Position numbers and translations under genes: made by a program. A stretch of 64,000 nucleotides of DNA, from contig NZ_JACJFM010000006.1 in assembly GCF_014164585.1 (NCBI RefSeq), positions 141,407-205,406 on the forward strand. The letters run 5' to 3'. The DNA is from Oceanospirillum sediminis (GTDB taxonomy: Bacteria; Pseudomonadota; Gammaproteobacteria; Pseudomonadales; Halomonadaceae). The first letter of the stretch is position 1, and every line of letters starts with the position of its first letter. Under the pieces are notes generated by a model that was given only the letters and a program-made list of their open reading frames with translations, made no database searches and was not told the origin of the DNA. Positions 8,394 to 16,378 of this stretch are shown one piece after another.

Positions 8394-8417
8394 TTGCCTG
8401 TCAGAGTGGTCGAAAGA

Positions 8418-8909
8418 TCAGGCCTGTCGGGCTGTTGTGACAAAGTCTGTATTTTTGCCATCACTTCCCAGTTTATACTGCAGAATCCGATCGGCTGATA
8501 AGGCACCACCACCAGAGAACACCAGAGCGACAGAGATGGATAACAGTGCCAGGCCAAATTCATAACCATTATTACTCATGAACAATCCGTTGCCGATATG
8601 AACTGCCAGAATGGCCACTACCATGGTAAAAGCCAGCACCAGAGCCGCAGGGCGCACCAGCAGTCCCAGTAACAGAGCTAATCCACCAAAGAACTCGGCA
8701 CTGCCTGCCCCCAAAGCCATCAGATAACCTGGTTCAAGACCAATAGATGCCATCCATTGTCCAGTACCTTCCAGACCATAACCTCCGAATGCACCAAATA
8801 GTTTTTGTGCACCGTGGGCCATAAAAATGATGCCTGCAGGAATACGCAGCGCCAGTGCAGCCAGGTTATTGTCTGTTGTTACAATTTTTTTGATGATTGA
8901 ATCTTTCAT
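8418..8909 (-). CDS. DoxX family inner-membrane protein
   Basis: 163 aa with four predicted membrane helices: LALRIPAGIIFMAHGAQKLF, a GSAEFFGGLALLLGLLV segment, ALVLAFTMVVAILAVH and FGLALLSISVALVFSG. The first helix carries the DoxX signature (RI..G..F..HG..K), followed by FGGYGLEGTGQWMASIGL. AGGA precedes the ATG. DoxX/YqjF proteins are linked to quinone or thiosulfate metabolism and aromatic stress. It lies upstream of the pirin gene on the same strand and is divergent from the LysR gene. Confidence 0.9.
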   Translation of the reverse strand: MKDSIIKKIVTTDNNLAALALRIPAGIIFMAHGAQKLFGAFGGYGLEGTGQWMASIGLEPGYLMALGAGSAEFFGGLALLLGLLVRPAALVLAFTMVVAILAVHIGNGLFMSNNGYEFGLALLSISVALVFSGGGALSADRILQYKLGSDGKNTDFVTTARQA

Positions 8910-9030
8910 TCTCGTAATCCTCAGTATTCTTTATCTGTGCTATTCTCATTAGCTGCTGAGCTTGCAACATCGTTTGCCTCAGCGGATGTATGCACTATAG
9001 CGCTGAGCAACAGGAAAAAATAACGGAGAG

Positions 9031-9051
9031 TTTTGATTTAAAAGATCAAAA
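9031..9051. promoter_or_regulatory. LysR-type operator dyad in the doxX/lysR gap
   Basis: TTTTGAT at 9031-9037 and ATCAAAA at 9045-9051 form perfect 7-bp arms around TTAAAAG. This fits the T-N11-A rule for LysR regulators. It ends 10 bp before the LysR start codon, so binding could repress the regulator itself and act on the divergent doxX-pirin transcript. Confidence 0.5.
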
Positions 9052-9061
9052 AAATTGAACA

Positions 9062-9976
9062 ATGTCTTCCCCTATTACACTTGAAGCGTTAAGAATTCTG
9101 GATGCTATCGATCGCAGAGGAAGCTTTGCAGCCGCTGCCGATGAATTGCACAAAGTCCCTTCTGCACTGTCTTATACGGTCAGCAAGCTGGAGGAAGAGC
9201 TCAGGGTTGTACTGTTTGACCGAACTCGCAGAAAAGCCCGGTTGACGCCGACGGGGCGTATGCTGCTGGATCAGGGCAGACAGATACTGGTTGCAACAGA
9301 AGAACTGACCGCCAGAGCGAGAGAGGCAGAACAGGGCTGGGAAACAGAGCTGAGGATCTGTATTGACAGTCTGCTGACCCCCGAGCCTGTTTACGAATTA
9401 ATTGCTCAATTCCATCAAATACAACCCAGAACACAGATCAGGCTGACAGAAGAAGTACTGGGGGGCAGCTGGGATGCGCTGAATGCTAACCGTTGTGACC
9501 TGGTCATCGGTGCTTCCGGTGAACCACCGGCTCAGGGATTTAAACGCCATTATCTGGGAGTAGTAGAATTTGTGTTTGCCGTTGCAGAGCACCACCCGCT
9601 ATGCCAGAAGCCACAACCTTTGTCGCTCAGGGATATCGAAGCCTGGCCTACTGTTATTGTGGCAGACAGTTCACAGGATATGCCGGGGCAATCCATTGGC
9701 TTACTGGATGGCCGCAGCCGGATTATTGTGCCAACTATGGAGTATAAAATTCGAGCTCAGATCGCCGGAACCGGTGTAGGCTATTTGCCTCGCTACCGGA
9801 TTCAGCAGGCTCTGGAACGAGGGCAGCTTCGACAGCTGTTACTGGCTGAACAGAGAAGCCAGCCCGATATCAGTGTCGCCTGGCGCGGCAGCAGTAAAGG
9901 TAAGGCTCTGCAATGGTTTACTGATCAGCTCAGACATTATCAGTTTGATAATCAAGCCGGACTAAGAGCCTGTTAA
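9062..9976 (+). CDS. LysR family regulator (YhaJ-like)
   Basis: 304 aa. The winged-HTH spans residues ~1-60 (LRILDAIDRRGSFAAAADELHKVPSALSYTVSKLE). An effector-binding substrate-binding-like domain begins near residue 90 (ELRICIDSLLTPEPVYELI). It is divergent from doxX and pirin, with a perfect dyad in the gap. In E. coli, YhaJ activates the DoxX protein YqjF in response to aromatic compounds, and this gene order suggests the same circuit. There is no clear Shine-Dalgarno before the ATG; the stretch is A-rich. Confidence 0.88.
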   Translation: MSSPITLEALRILDAIDRRGSFAAAADELHKVPSALSYTVSKLEEELRVVLFDRTRRKARLTPTGRMLLDQGRQILVATEELTARAREAEQGWETELRICIDSLLTPEPVYELIAQFHQIQPRTQIRLTEEVLGGSWDALNANRCDLVIGASGEPPAQGFKRHYLGVVEFVFAVAEHHPLCQKPQPLSLRDIEAWPTVIVADSSQDMPGQSIGLLDGRSRIIVPTMEYKIRAQIAGTGVGYLPRYRIQQALERGQLRQLLLAEQRSQPDISVAWRGSSKGKALQWFTDQLRHYQFDNQAGLRAC

Positions 9977-10023
9977 CACGTTATACAGGCCCTGAGAGCT
10001 GATCGGTTATTGATTCGGTCTTA

Positions 10024-10404
10024 TTAACCAACCACTCTGTGTCCCCGGCCACGCATACACTGAACCACAATGTGCTTTCTTTCTTCACGGGTATCCCAGG
10101 CCCGGCCACCAGCGCCTGCGGCACCACCGATAATGGCTCCGGCTACAGCGCCTTCACCACCATCTTCCAATGCTCCGAATAAGGCACCAATTCCAGCACC
10201 CATCAGCCCTTCTGATTTAACATCATCATTGGTGTAACTTCGTTGTTCTGCCAGAGATGAGCAGGCCGCCAGATCATTGTGGTAGCGCTGGCCTTTCGGG
10301 CCATCAACAATGGGCTGGTAGGATGACGCTGTTGATCCGCAGCCTGTTGTGAATGCAGTCAGGACAATCAGACTTGTGGCAAATAAATGTTTTATGGTTA
10401 GCAT
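10024..10404 (-). CDS. Glycine-zipper lipoprotein
   Basis: 126 aa. The signal peptide ends in the lipobox FTTGC. Residues ~65-100 are a glycine-zipper segment (LMGAGIGALFGALEDG and AVAGAIIGGAAGAGG) of the type found in Rick_17kDa/YmgG-like envelope proteins. The tail holds a Cys (VVQCMRGRGHRVV) that could pair with the Cys in LAACSS. Such lipoproteins affect outer-membrane stability; no specific role is known. It stands alone. Confidence 0.82.
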   Translation of the reverse strand: MLTIKHLFATSLIVLTAFTTGCGSTASSYQPIVDGPKGQRYHNDLAACSSLAEQRSYTNDDVKSEGLMGAGIGALFGALEDGGEGAVAGAIIGGAAGAGGRAWDTREERKHIVVQCMRGRGHRVVG

Positions 10405-10573
10405 GGCAAATCACTCCGGGTTAGCTTTGATCTGCCTGCTATGATAGTAGCTGATTACCGGATTGATCTGTATTGCCTCTGTATGCCATTGTCAGGTGCA
10501 AACGCCTGCTTTGTTATTACTGACATTACATTCGGGATGGATTGTTATGTTCTGTTATGAAGCCGGTATCGGC

Positions 10574-11185
10574 TCAGACCAGTGCAATAGATAATCCTGT
10601 AATGATGATAGCACCACCTGCCAGACGCGAGTTCAGTTTATTCCAGGCCATAGAGTCGAAGCGACCCAGTGTAATACCGGTTAACTGTAATAAAGCAACC
10701 GACAGTGCAAGTCCTGAAGCATAAGCCATCCCATGTGTTTCCGGTGGCATTTCTGAACCATGGGCAATACCGTGGAATAATGCGAACACACCTGCAATCA
10801 TAGCCCCTGTTTCTGTTGAACAGCGCGTGGCTGAGGCGAGTAGTAAGCCGGTAACGATCATGGAGATCTGCACAGTACTTTCAGCCCAGGGAAAACGTAT
10901 ACCTGATGCCGCCAGAACACCTCCTATCAGCATCATGACGATAAAAGCTGCAGGAATTTTCCAGTAAGAGGCATCCTGGTTTCTATCACTGAGATGGGTG
11001 GCCCACAACCCGGTTGCCAGCATCACCAGCAGATGATCCAGCCCGCTGAAGGGGTGGCTGAAACCGGATAAAAAACTCAGCTCCGTAAATACTTCTCCAG
11101 GGCCATAGGTCTCATGGGCCAGGCTGTAGTCTGATATCAGAAGTGCAAGTCCGGACAGGCTTGCTCTGGTCAGAGCGGTCAACAT
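10574..11185 (-). CDS. HupE/UreJ family metal transporter
   Basis: About 203 aa with a signal peptide ending SLAHETYG, so the mature protein probably starts with a metal-binding His. Six or so helices follow. HupE/UreJ hallmarks are GFSHPFSGLDHLLVMLATGLW and FALFHGIAHGSEMP, His-rich loops used for nickel or cobalt uptake. The frame opens with a TTG at 11221, but AGGA lies 8 nt before the ATG at 11185, which I prefer. No hydrogenase or urease gene is in the window, so the metal-using partner is elsewhere. Confidence 0.88.
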   Translation of the reverse strand: MLTALTRASLSGLALLISDYSLAHETYGPGEVFTELSFLSGFSHPFSGLDHLLVMLATGLWATHLSDRNQDASYWKIPAAFIVMMLIGGVLAASGIRFPWAESTVQISMIVTGLLLASATRCSTETGAMIAGVFALFHGIAHGSEMPPETHGMAYASGLALSVALLQLTGITLGRFDSMAWNKLNSRLAGGAIIITGLSIALV

Positions 11186-11456
11186 AAGGGTAATCCTGTA
11201 ATACGCTGTGAAGTGTTTCAATCTTTCTTTTAAGATATTCTTTTATAATCAAATGATTAGATGCTTATTACATATGATAATCAGTCCTTAATAATAATCC
11301 GAGTATAGCACCAGGTTATTCTGATAAAGTGAGACCCATCGCGCATTTCAGCGACAGGATACAAAGCGCAACGCTTTTAACCGGATAAGGGAAAAAGAAA
11401 TTACAAAAAGTCAGAGCTTCGTAACTGAAAGCGCTTCGAAGCAGATTGATGGCTAC

Positions 11457-12875
11457 TTAAAGAATCATAGCGGCCAGGCCAAGGAAGATAAAAAAGCCCA
11501 GAGTATCGGTAGTGCCGGTAATGATAACGCTGCTGCCCAGTGCCGGGTCCTGCCCCAGAGCTTTAAGCAGAATAGGGATGCCGACACCGATGCAGGCGGC
11601 AAACAGCATCGTGCAGAACATCGCCAGTAACATGACGAATCCCAGATTGATATTCTGATACAGAAGCAAGGTCAGAAATCCGGTAATCGTTCCCCAGAGA
11701 GCACCATTCAGTAAAGCGACCGATAACTCTTTTCTGACTAATTGCAGCCGATTGTCCGGTGCCAGTTGTTGTGTGGCCAGCCCTCTGATAACCAGAGCAA
11801 CAACCTGATTTCCGGCATTGCCGCCAATGTTGGCGGTAATGGGCAAAAGAGCAGCCAGAGCCACTGTCTGACTGATCACCTGTTCAAACTGGTCAATAAT
11901 CTGTGACGCGATAAAGACAATCAGAAGATTCAGAGCTATCCACGGCCAGCGATTCCGAGCTGAACGGCTGATAGGATCAAACAGGTTTTCTTCGTTACTG
12001 AGACCAGCCTGCACCAGCATCTTCTGTTGAGCCAGCTTATCCATCAGATCCATCAGGGCACTGACTCTGAGAACACCGACCAGTTTATTATGGCTATTCA
12101 CAACCGGCGCTATGATCAGTTCATAACGCTCAAAGCTTCTGGCAGCATCCTCGGCCTGATCCCTGGTCTGGAAATATATGCCCACGGGAGACATAACCTC
12201 AGCGACACTCAATTGTCCCTGATGAATTAACAGGTCTTCCAGTGTCAGCATACCTGTGAGGCTACCTGCTTCATCAGTGACCATGATATAGCCGGTATTA
12301 TCGGGCAATTCTCCCTGATCTCTGAGTTTACTCAGTACATTATCCAGGCTCATGTGTTGTGTGACGGCCGTAATATCAAATTCCATCCAGGCCCCTACAC
12401 AGTGCTCAGGAAAACTCAGAGCAGATCGCACGGCGTCTCTGTCTTCTCCGGGCAGGCTGGATAGCAGGTCTGGTATGATTTCTTTCGGCAGGTCATGTAC
12501 CAGGTCAGCGATCTCATCATTTTCCAGATGCCTGGCCACAGCAGACAGATCATCGGAATGGGACTGTCTGATCAGTTGCTGACGAATAGGATCTGAGGCC
12601 TCCAGTAACACTGCTCCAGCGCTTTTCTGCTCCACATGATTCCAGATTAGTGTTCGCTGTTCAGGCGGTACTGATTCCAGTAACAGGGCAATATCAGCCG
12701 GATGCAACCGGTTGACCAGTAGCTCCAGTTCAGCCAGATGCTGTCTCTGCGTCACAGCATCGGTTAGTGCTTGTCGGGGCTGTTGGCTCTGTTTCTGCAG
12801 CCAGGCTTCGATGACTTCCTGCCGATTGATCAGTTCCTGTATTCTGGAAATAACCTGAGTAAGTGCCTTGTTCAT
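11457..12875 (-). CDS. mgtE: MgtE-type magnesium transporter
   Basis: 472 aa. The N-terminal MgtE helical domain (LELLVNRLHPADIALLLESVP, NDEIADLVHDLP) is followed by two CBS domains at about residues 160-285 (GYIMVTDEAGSLTGMLTLEDLL). Five membrane helices contain the pore motif PITANIGGNAGNQ. MgtE imports Mg2+, gated by Mg2+ binding to the N and CBS domains. The pore motif differs slightly from the usual P-x-x-x-x-M-G-G-N-A-G. The ribosome site is weak. A hairpin downstream (about 11418-11443) with a T-run on the minus strand may end the transcript. Confidence 0.92.
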   Translation of the reverse strand: MNKALTQVISRIQELINRQEVIEAWLQKQSQQPRQALTDAVTQRQHLAELELLVNRLHPADIALLLESVPPEQRTLIWNHVEQKSAGAVLLEASDPIRQQLIRQSHSDDLSAVARHLENDEIADLVHDLPKEIIPDLLSSLPGEDRDAVRSALSFPEHCVGAWMEFDITAVTQHMSLDNVLSKLRDQGELPDNTGYIMVTDEAGSLTGMLTLEDLLIHQGQLSVAEVMSPVGIYFQTRDQAEDAARSFERYELIIAPVVNSHNKLVGVLRVSALMDLMDKLAQQKMLVQAGLSNEENLFDPISRSARNRWPWIALNLLIVFIASQIIDQFEQVISQTVALAALLPITANIGGNAGNQVVALVIRGLATQQLAPDNRLQLVRKELSVALLNGALWGTITGFLTLLLYQNINLGFVMLLAMFCTMLFAACIGVGIPILLKALGQDPALGSSVIITGTTDTLGFFIFLGLAAMIL

Positions 12876-12946
12876 CCCGAGTAAGCCATGACTGAAAATT
12901 GATCTGCCAGCTTAAACCTTCAGTATGACAACTCATGCAGTGTGGC

Positions 12947-12982
12947 TTTTTAAATAAAGGAGTATTTTAAATAAAGGAGCAT
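12947..12982. repeat. Tandem 18-bp repeat (2 copies)
   Basis: TTTTAAATAAAGGAGTAT at 12947-12964 is followed directly by TTTTAAATAAAGGAGCAT, 17 of 18 bases the same. It lies between the end of the sensor kinase gene and the start of mgtE, so on the minus strand it is in the mgtE upstream region. It looks like a recent slippage duplication of an A+T-rich, promoter-like unit. Confidence 0.8.
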
Positions 12983-12987
12983 TGTGC

Positions 12988-14373
12988 TCAGGGAGCCGGT
13001 ATGTCTCCATTATTGATATCAATTCTGGCAGTGCAGCCACCCTCTGCATTATTACTCAAACTGAGTGTCCAGCTGTACTTGCGGCATATATCATGAGCAA
13101 TCAGCAATCCCAGACCAAAGCCCTCAACGCCTCTGGGTTTACTGTCCAGCCCTGTACCTGTGTCTGACACTGAAATATTGTCAGCTTCCACGCGCAGAGT
13201 GACCCGGCCCTGTTCGGTACAGGCAAAAGCGTTCTTAATCAGATTACCTAACAGGATTTTCAGACTGGTTTCCGGAATAATGACCTGAAGTTCATGATCC
13301 AGCTCTACTTCAGCTATGACTTCTTTGTCTTTTAACAAAAGACGGTGGGCTTCAAGAATATCGCTCAACTCCTGGTACCGGAGCGGGCGCGGTGATAATT
13401 TACTGATATCTTCTTCCCGGGTCAGAGAGAGTAAGGTGCTGACAAAGTCATTCATTTCAGTACTGGCGTGATGTAGTCTCTGGCGCTGTTTCTCGATAAA
13501 TGCAGGATCGTCTGAATGTCCCAGAAGAGAAACTGCACCTTTGATTACCATCAAGGGGGTCCGTAATTCATGGCTGGCGTAACGATTAAAAGCCCGCTCT
13601 CTTTCCAGTAACTGATGAATCTTATTCTGATACTGGTTAAGTTGTTCCACCAGTTGTAGTACTTCTCGGGTAGCTACTCCTTCTGGTGGTGGAATCGGCT
13701 CCAGGTCCTGAGCTGAACGCCTGGCGAGAGTTTCGGACAAGCCTGAAAGAGGTGCCGTCAGGATTTCGGATATCCGCAAAACAATCCATAAACTCAGACA
13801 CAGAAGAGCAAAGCTGAGCACCAGCTGTTTTGTCTGTGTCTGAAATACTTCTTCTTCACTCTGCTCATAAACAGAATCCAGATGCAGCAGATAAATAAAT
13901 TTCTTTTCTCCCTGAAGGCTTATTTCTGTGCGCATTATGTAATATTCATATTCACCTTCGCCTATAAGATCGGTATTAACTTCGTACGCGATATCTGTGC
14001 TAAGGGAGTCCAGAAAAGTTGGCTCAACAGAAATACCCGATACTCCAATAGGGTTGTCCAGGTAGACATGACTGAATGGAGGAATGGTTAAACTATTAAC
14101 TTTATTTCCTTTTCCCCATAAATTCTCCAGCTGCTTTTCCGCAACAATCGCATCTTGTTTCATTCTGTTCTGAGCTGTTAACTGCTCCATATCTTCCAGA
14201 ATGATTTCAAAGATTGCCAGATAAAAAGTGATGATGGCGAAGGCCAGAATGGAAAAATAGATAAAGGTCAGTTGTTTTGCCGTGCGAGCCCGTTTTATGC
14301 CTGCCTCCCCATATTCGAACTCTGGCTGAATGCTGGGCTCTGATGAATATTCATCTGATGATGGATATTTCAC
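12988..14373 (-). CDS. Sensor histidine kinase (ColS-like)
   Basis: 461 aa. A long cytoplasmic N-tail (~35 aa) precedes TM1 (LTFIYFSILAFAIITFYLAIF) and a periplasmic sensor of ~130 aa. TM2 comes next (LVLSFALLCLSLWIVLRI). The H-box is FNRYASHELRTPLMVIKG, followed by an HATPase with LLGNLIKNAFACTEQG and GFGLGLLIAHDIC. Its ATG overlaps the end of the response-regulator gene (ATGA). With the regulator it faces two envelope glycosyltransferase genes. That, together with the ColR-like boxes between them, suggests a ColS that senses metals or envelope stress; the ligand is inference. Confidence 0.87.
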   Translation of the reverse strand: MKYPSSDEYSSEPSIQPEFEYGEAGIKRARTAKQLTFIYFSILAFAIITFYLAIFEIILEDMEQLTAQNRMKQDAIVAEKQLENLWGKGNKVNSLTIPPFSHVYLDNPIGVSGISVEPTFLDSLSTDIAYEVNTDLIGEGEYEYYIMRTEISLQGEKKFIYLLHLDSVYEQSEEEVFQTQTKQLVLSFALLCLSLWIVLRISEILTAPLSGLSETLARRSAQDLEPIPPPEGVATREVLQLVEQLNQYQNKIHQLLERERAFNRYASHELRTPLMVIKGAVSLLGHSDDPAFIEKQRQRLHHASTEMNDFVSTLLSLTREEDISKLSPRPLRYQELSDILEAHRLLLKDKEVIAEVELDHELQVIIPETSLKILLGNLIKNAFACTEQGRVTLRVEADNISVSDTGTGLDSKPRGVEGFGLGLLIAHDICRKYSWTLSLSNNAEGGCTARIDINNGDIPAP

Positions 14374-15050
14374 TGTGCCTCCTCAGAAACCAGTTGGTAG
14401 CCGACTTTTGTTACGGTTTTAAGGTAGTGGTGACTGAAAGGCTTATCGATCTGACTACGTAGCTGGTAGATATGGCTGCGTAGCACATTACCGTCGGGTT
14501 CGTCTTCTCCCCATAAGGCGTTGATCATTTCGTCTTTGCTGACTACATCCGGCGCTCGCATAATGAGTAGCTTCATCAGGGTAAACAGCGTTGGGTTCAG
14601 AGAAAACCGGCAATCCCCACGGGTCAGAGTATGGTTGTTCATATCCAGAGATAACTGGCCAAAAGATAAAAACTTATTGGCGGTCTGACCGTTCCTGCGC
14701 CGGGTCAGTGCATTGATACGGGCTTCGAGAATATCCAGATCAAACGGCTTGACCAGATAATCATCAGCGCCTTGCTGGAACCCTGTCAGAGTATCTTCCC
14801 GGGTATCTCTGGCGGTCAGCATCAGAATGGGCGTATCGATTCCCTGGTCACGTAACTTATTACAGACCGTATAACCGTCCATTCTGGGCAGCATGACGTC
14901 CAGAATGATCAGATCGTAATAGTTTTCTCTGGCCAGATCATAGCCTTGCTGACCATTACTGGCGTAATCCAGGGTATAACCTTTTATTTCAAAAAAATCG
15001 AAAATAATACCGGCAATATCCTGATGATCTTCAACAAGCAGTAGTTTCAT
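14370..15050 (-). CDS. colR: OmpR-family response regulator (ColR-like)
   Basis: 226 aa. The receiver domain at 1-118 has an acidic pocket (LLVEDHQD) and phospho-Asp in DLIILDVMLPRMDGY. The Lys is in ADDYLVKPFD. The C-terminal winged helix has SLNPTLFTLMKLLIM and LRSHIYQLRSQIDKPF. Length and the 'NP-LK-LL ... LRSH--QLR--IDKPF' pattern are those I recall for Pseudomonas ColR. Both consensus-matching boxes (15181-15196, 15247-15262) lie in the gap to the divergent glycosyltransferases, the expected targets. ColR naming is moderately sure; PmrA-like is the alternative. Confidence 0.82.
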   Translation of the reverse strand: MKLLLVEDHQDIAGIIFDFFEIKGYTLDYASNGQQGYDLARENYYDLIILDVMLPRMDGYTVCNKLRDQGIDTPILMLTARDTREDTLTGFQQGADDYLVKPFDLDILEARINALTRRRNGQTANKFLSFGQLSLDMNNHTLTRGDCRFSLNPTLFTLMKLLIMRAPDVVSKDEMINALWGEDEPDGNVLRSHIYQLRSQIDKPFSHHYLKTVTKVGYQLVSEEAQ

Positions 15051-15180
15051 GCTGATCTGTATCTCTTCATTGATAAGGGTTGTACAGGTAGCTTACTTTT
15101 ATGAACGAATGAATGGAGTTTTATGAGTGGTGCTGGCCATCAGACGTTATTTCTGATTGCTCAATTAAGCATGATTTCGG

Positions 15181-15196
15181 GTGAAAAAAAAGTCAA
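15181..15196 (-). promoter_or_regulatory. ColR-box-like site 1
   Basis: On the minus strand this reads TTGACTTTTTTTTCAC. It satisfies every position of the ColR consensus as I remember it, (T/C)(T/C)NA(C/G)NN(T/C)TTTTT(C/G)AC. It lies 127 bp before the glycosyltransferase start and 131 bp before the regulator start. Confidence 0.6.
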
Positions 15197-15246
15197 AAAA
15201 TTTGCTCAGAAAAAGATAAGGGTATGATTTATCTGGCCTGATTGAT

Positions 15247-15262
15247 GTGAAAAAAATGTCAG
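15247..15262 (-). promoter_or_regulatory. ColR-box-like site 2
   Basis: On the minus strand this reads CTGACATTTTTTTCAC, also a full match to the recalled ColR consensus. It is spaced 66 bp from site 1 in the same orientation and 61 bp before the glycosyltransferase start, so it could activate that promoter. Confidence 0.6.
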
Positions 15263-15322
15263 CGACCTTTTTCTTATGTTGTTGTTACTAAGCTACCGCC
15301 AAACGATAGTGAGGCCCGTTTT

Positions 15323-16378
15323 ATGACAACACTGACACTCTTTCCAGCACAGACTGCCGATCGTTCTGATCAGGCGGATGCTCTGCTTAACCGTTATCAG
15401 GATCAGAGTTCTGCACAGAGCAAGTCATCGCCACAGAGTCCTCTGTTGTCTGTGGTAATTCCTATGTACAACGAAGAAGAAGTGATTGAAGCCTGTCATC
15501 ACAGAGTCTGTAAAGCACTGGACCAGCTTCATGACGCTTGTGAAGTCGTTTATGTGGATGATGGCAGCCGTGATAATACCTGGTCTCTGGTTGAAACCCT
15601 GGTCAGTCCGCGCCATGAAATTATCGCTCTTCGTCTGAGCAGAAACTTTGGTAAAGAAGCGGCCATGTCAGCGGGCCTGAAAGCGGCTAAAGGGCAGGCG
15701 GTTATTCTGCTGGATGCTGATTTGCAGGATCCGCCGGAACTGATGCCGGATATGGTTGCTCAGTGGAAGAAAGGCTATGACGTTGTTGATATGCAGCGCA
15801 GAAAACGGTTTGGCGAAAGCTGGTTTAAACGCACAACGGCAGCGGCTTTTTATAAATTGATTAATCGACTGTGCGATATGCCTATTCCTCAGAATGTGGG
15901 GGATTTCAGGTTACTGGATCGCAGAGTGGTTGATGAAATTAACCGATTACCTGAACGTAACCGTTTTATGAAGGGGTTGTTTGCCTGGCCTGGTTTTAAT
16001 CGCACAACTCTGGTATTTGATCGGGATCCTCGTCAGGCCGGAGAGACCAAATGGAATTACACCCAATTACTTAATCTGGCATTTGAGGGGATCAGTTCTT
16101 TCAGTACCTGGCCTTTACGGCTGGCAACATTAGCCGGTCTGGTGGTTTGTCTGCTGGCGACCGTACTGACTATGACAGGAGGTTCGACGGTGCTGTTGGC
16201 TGTGTTGTTGCTAGGAGGTGTGCAGCTGCTGTCCGTCGGATTATTAGGTGAATATGTCGGGCGGTTATTTATTGAAGCAAAGCAGCGACCTTTATATCTG
16301 GTGATGCAAGAAGAACGTAAACCGGCCTCAGATACCTGGCCTGAAACAGATATCAGAGAGGCAGAGCTGTGTCAGTAA
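15323..16378 (+). CDS. GT2 family glycosyltransferase, polyprenyl-phosphate type (ArnC/DPM1-like)
   Basis: 351 aa. After a ~40-aa Ser/Gln-rich leader, residues ~42-270 form a GT-A domain: LSVVIPMYNEEEVIEACH, VVYVDDGSRDNTW, LSRNFGKEAAMSAGL and the DAD-like LLDADLQDPPEL. One or two C-terminal helices anchor it (LATLAGLVVCLLATVLTM). This is the ArnC/DPM1/GtrB layout, loading a sugar onto undecaprenyl phosphate. GAGG precedes the ATG. Its stop overlaps the GT39 gene, so the pair probably moves a sugar from UndP to an envelope acceptor such as lipid A. The ColR-like boxes upstream suggest stress control. Confidence 0.9.
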   Translation: MTTLTLFPAQTADRSDQADALLNRYQDQSSAQSKSSPQSPLLSVVIPMYNEEEVIEACHHRVCKALDQLHDACEVVYVDDGSRDNTWSLVETLVSPRHEIIALRLSRNFGKEAAMSAGLKAAKGQAVILLDADLQDPPELMPDMVAQWKKGYDVVDMQRRKRFGESWFKRTTAAAFYKLINRLCDMPIPQNVGDFRLLDRRVVDEINRLPERNRFMKGLFAWPGFNRTTLVFDRDPRQAGETKWNYTQLLNLAFEGISSFSTWPLRLATLAGLVVCLLATVLTMTGGSTVLLAVLLLGGVQLLSVGLLGEYVGRLFIEAKQRPLYLVMQEERKPASDTWPETDIREAELCQ

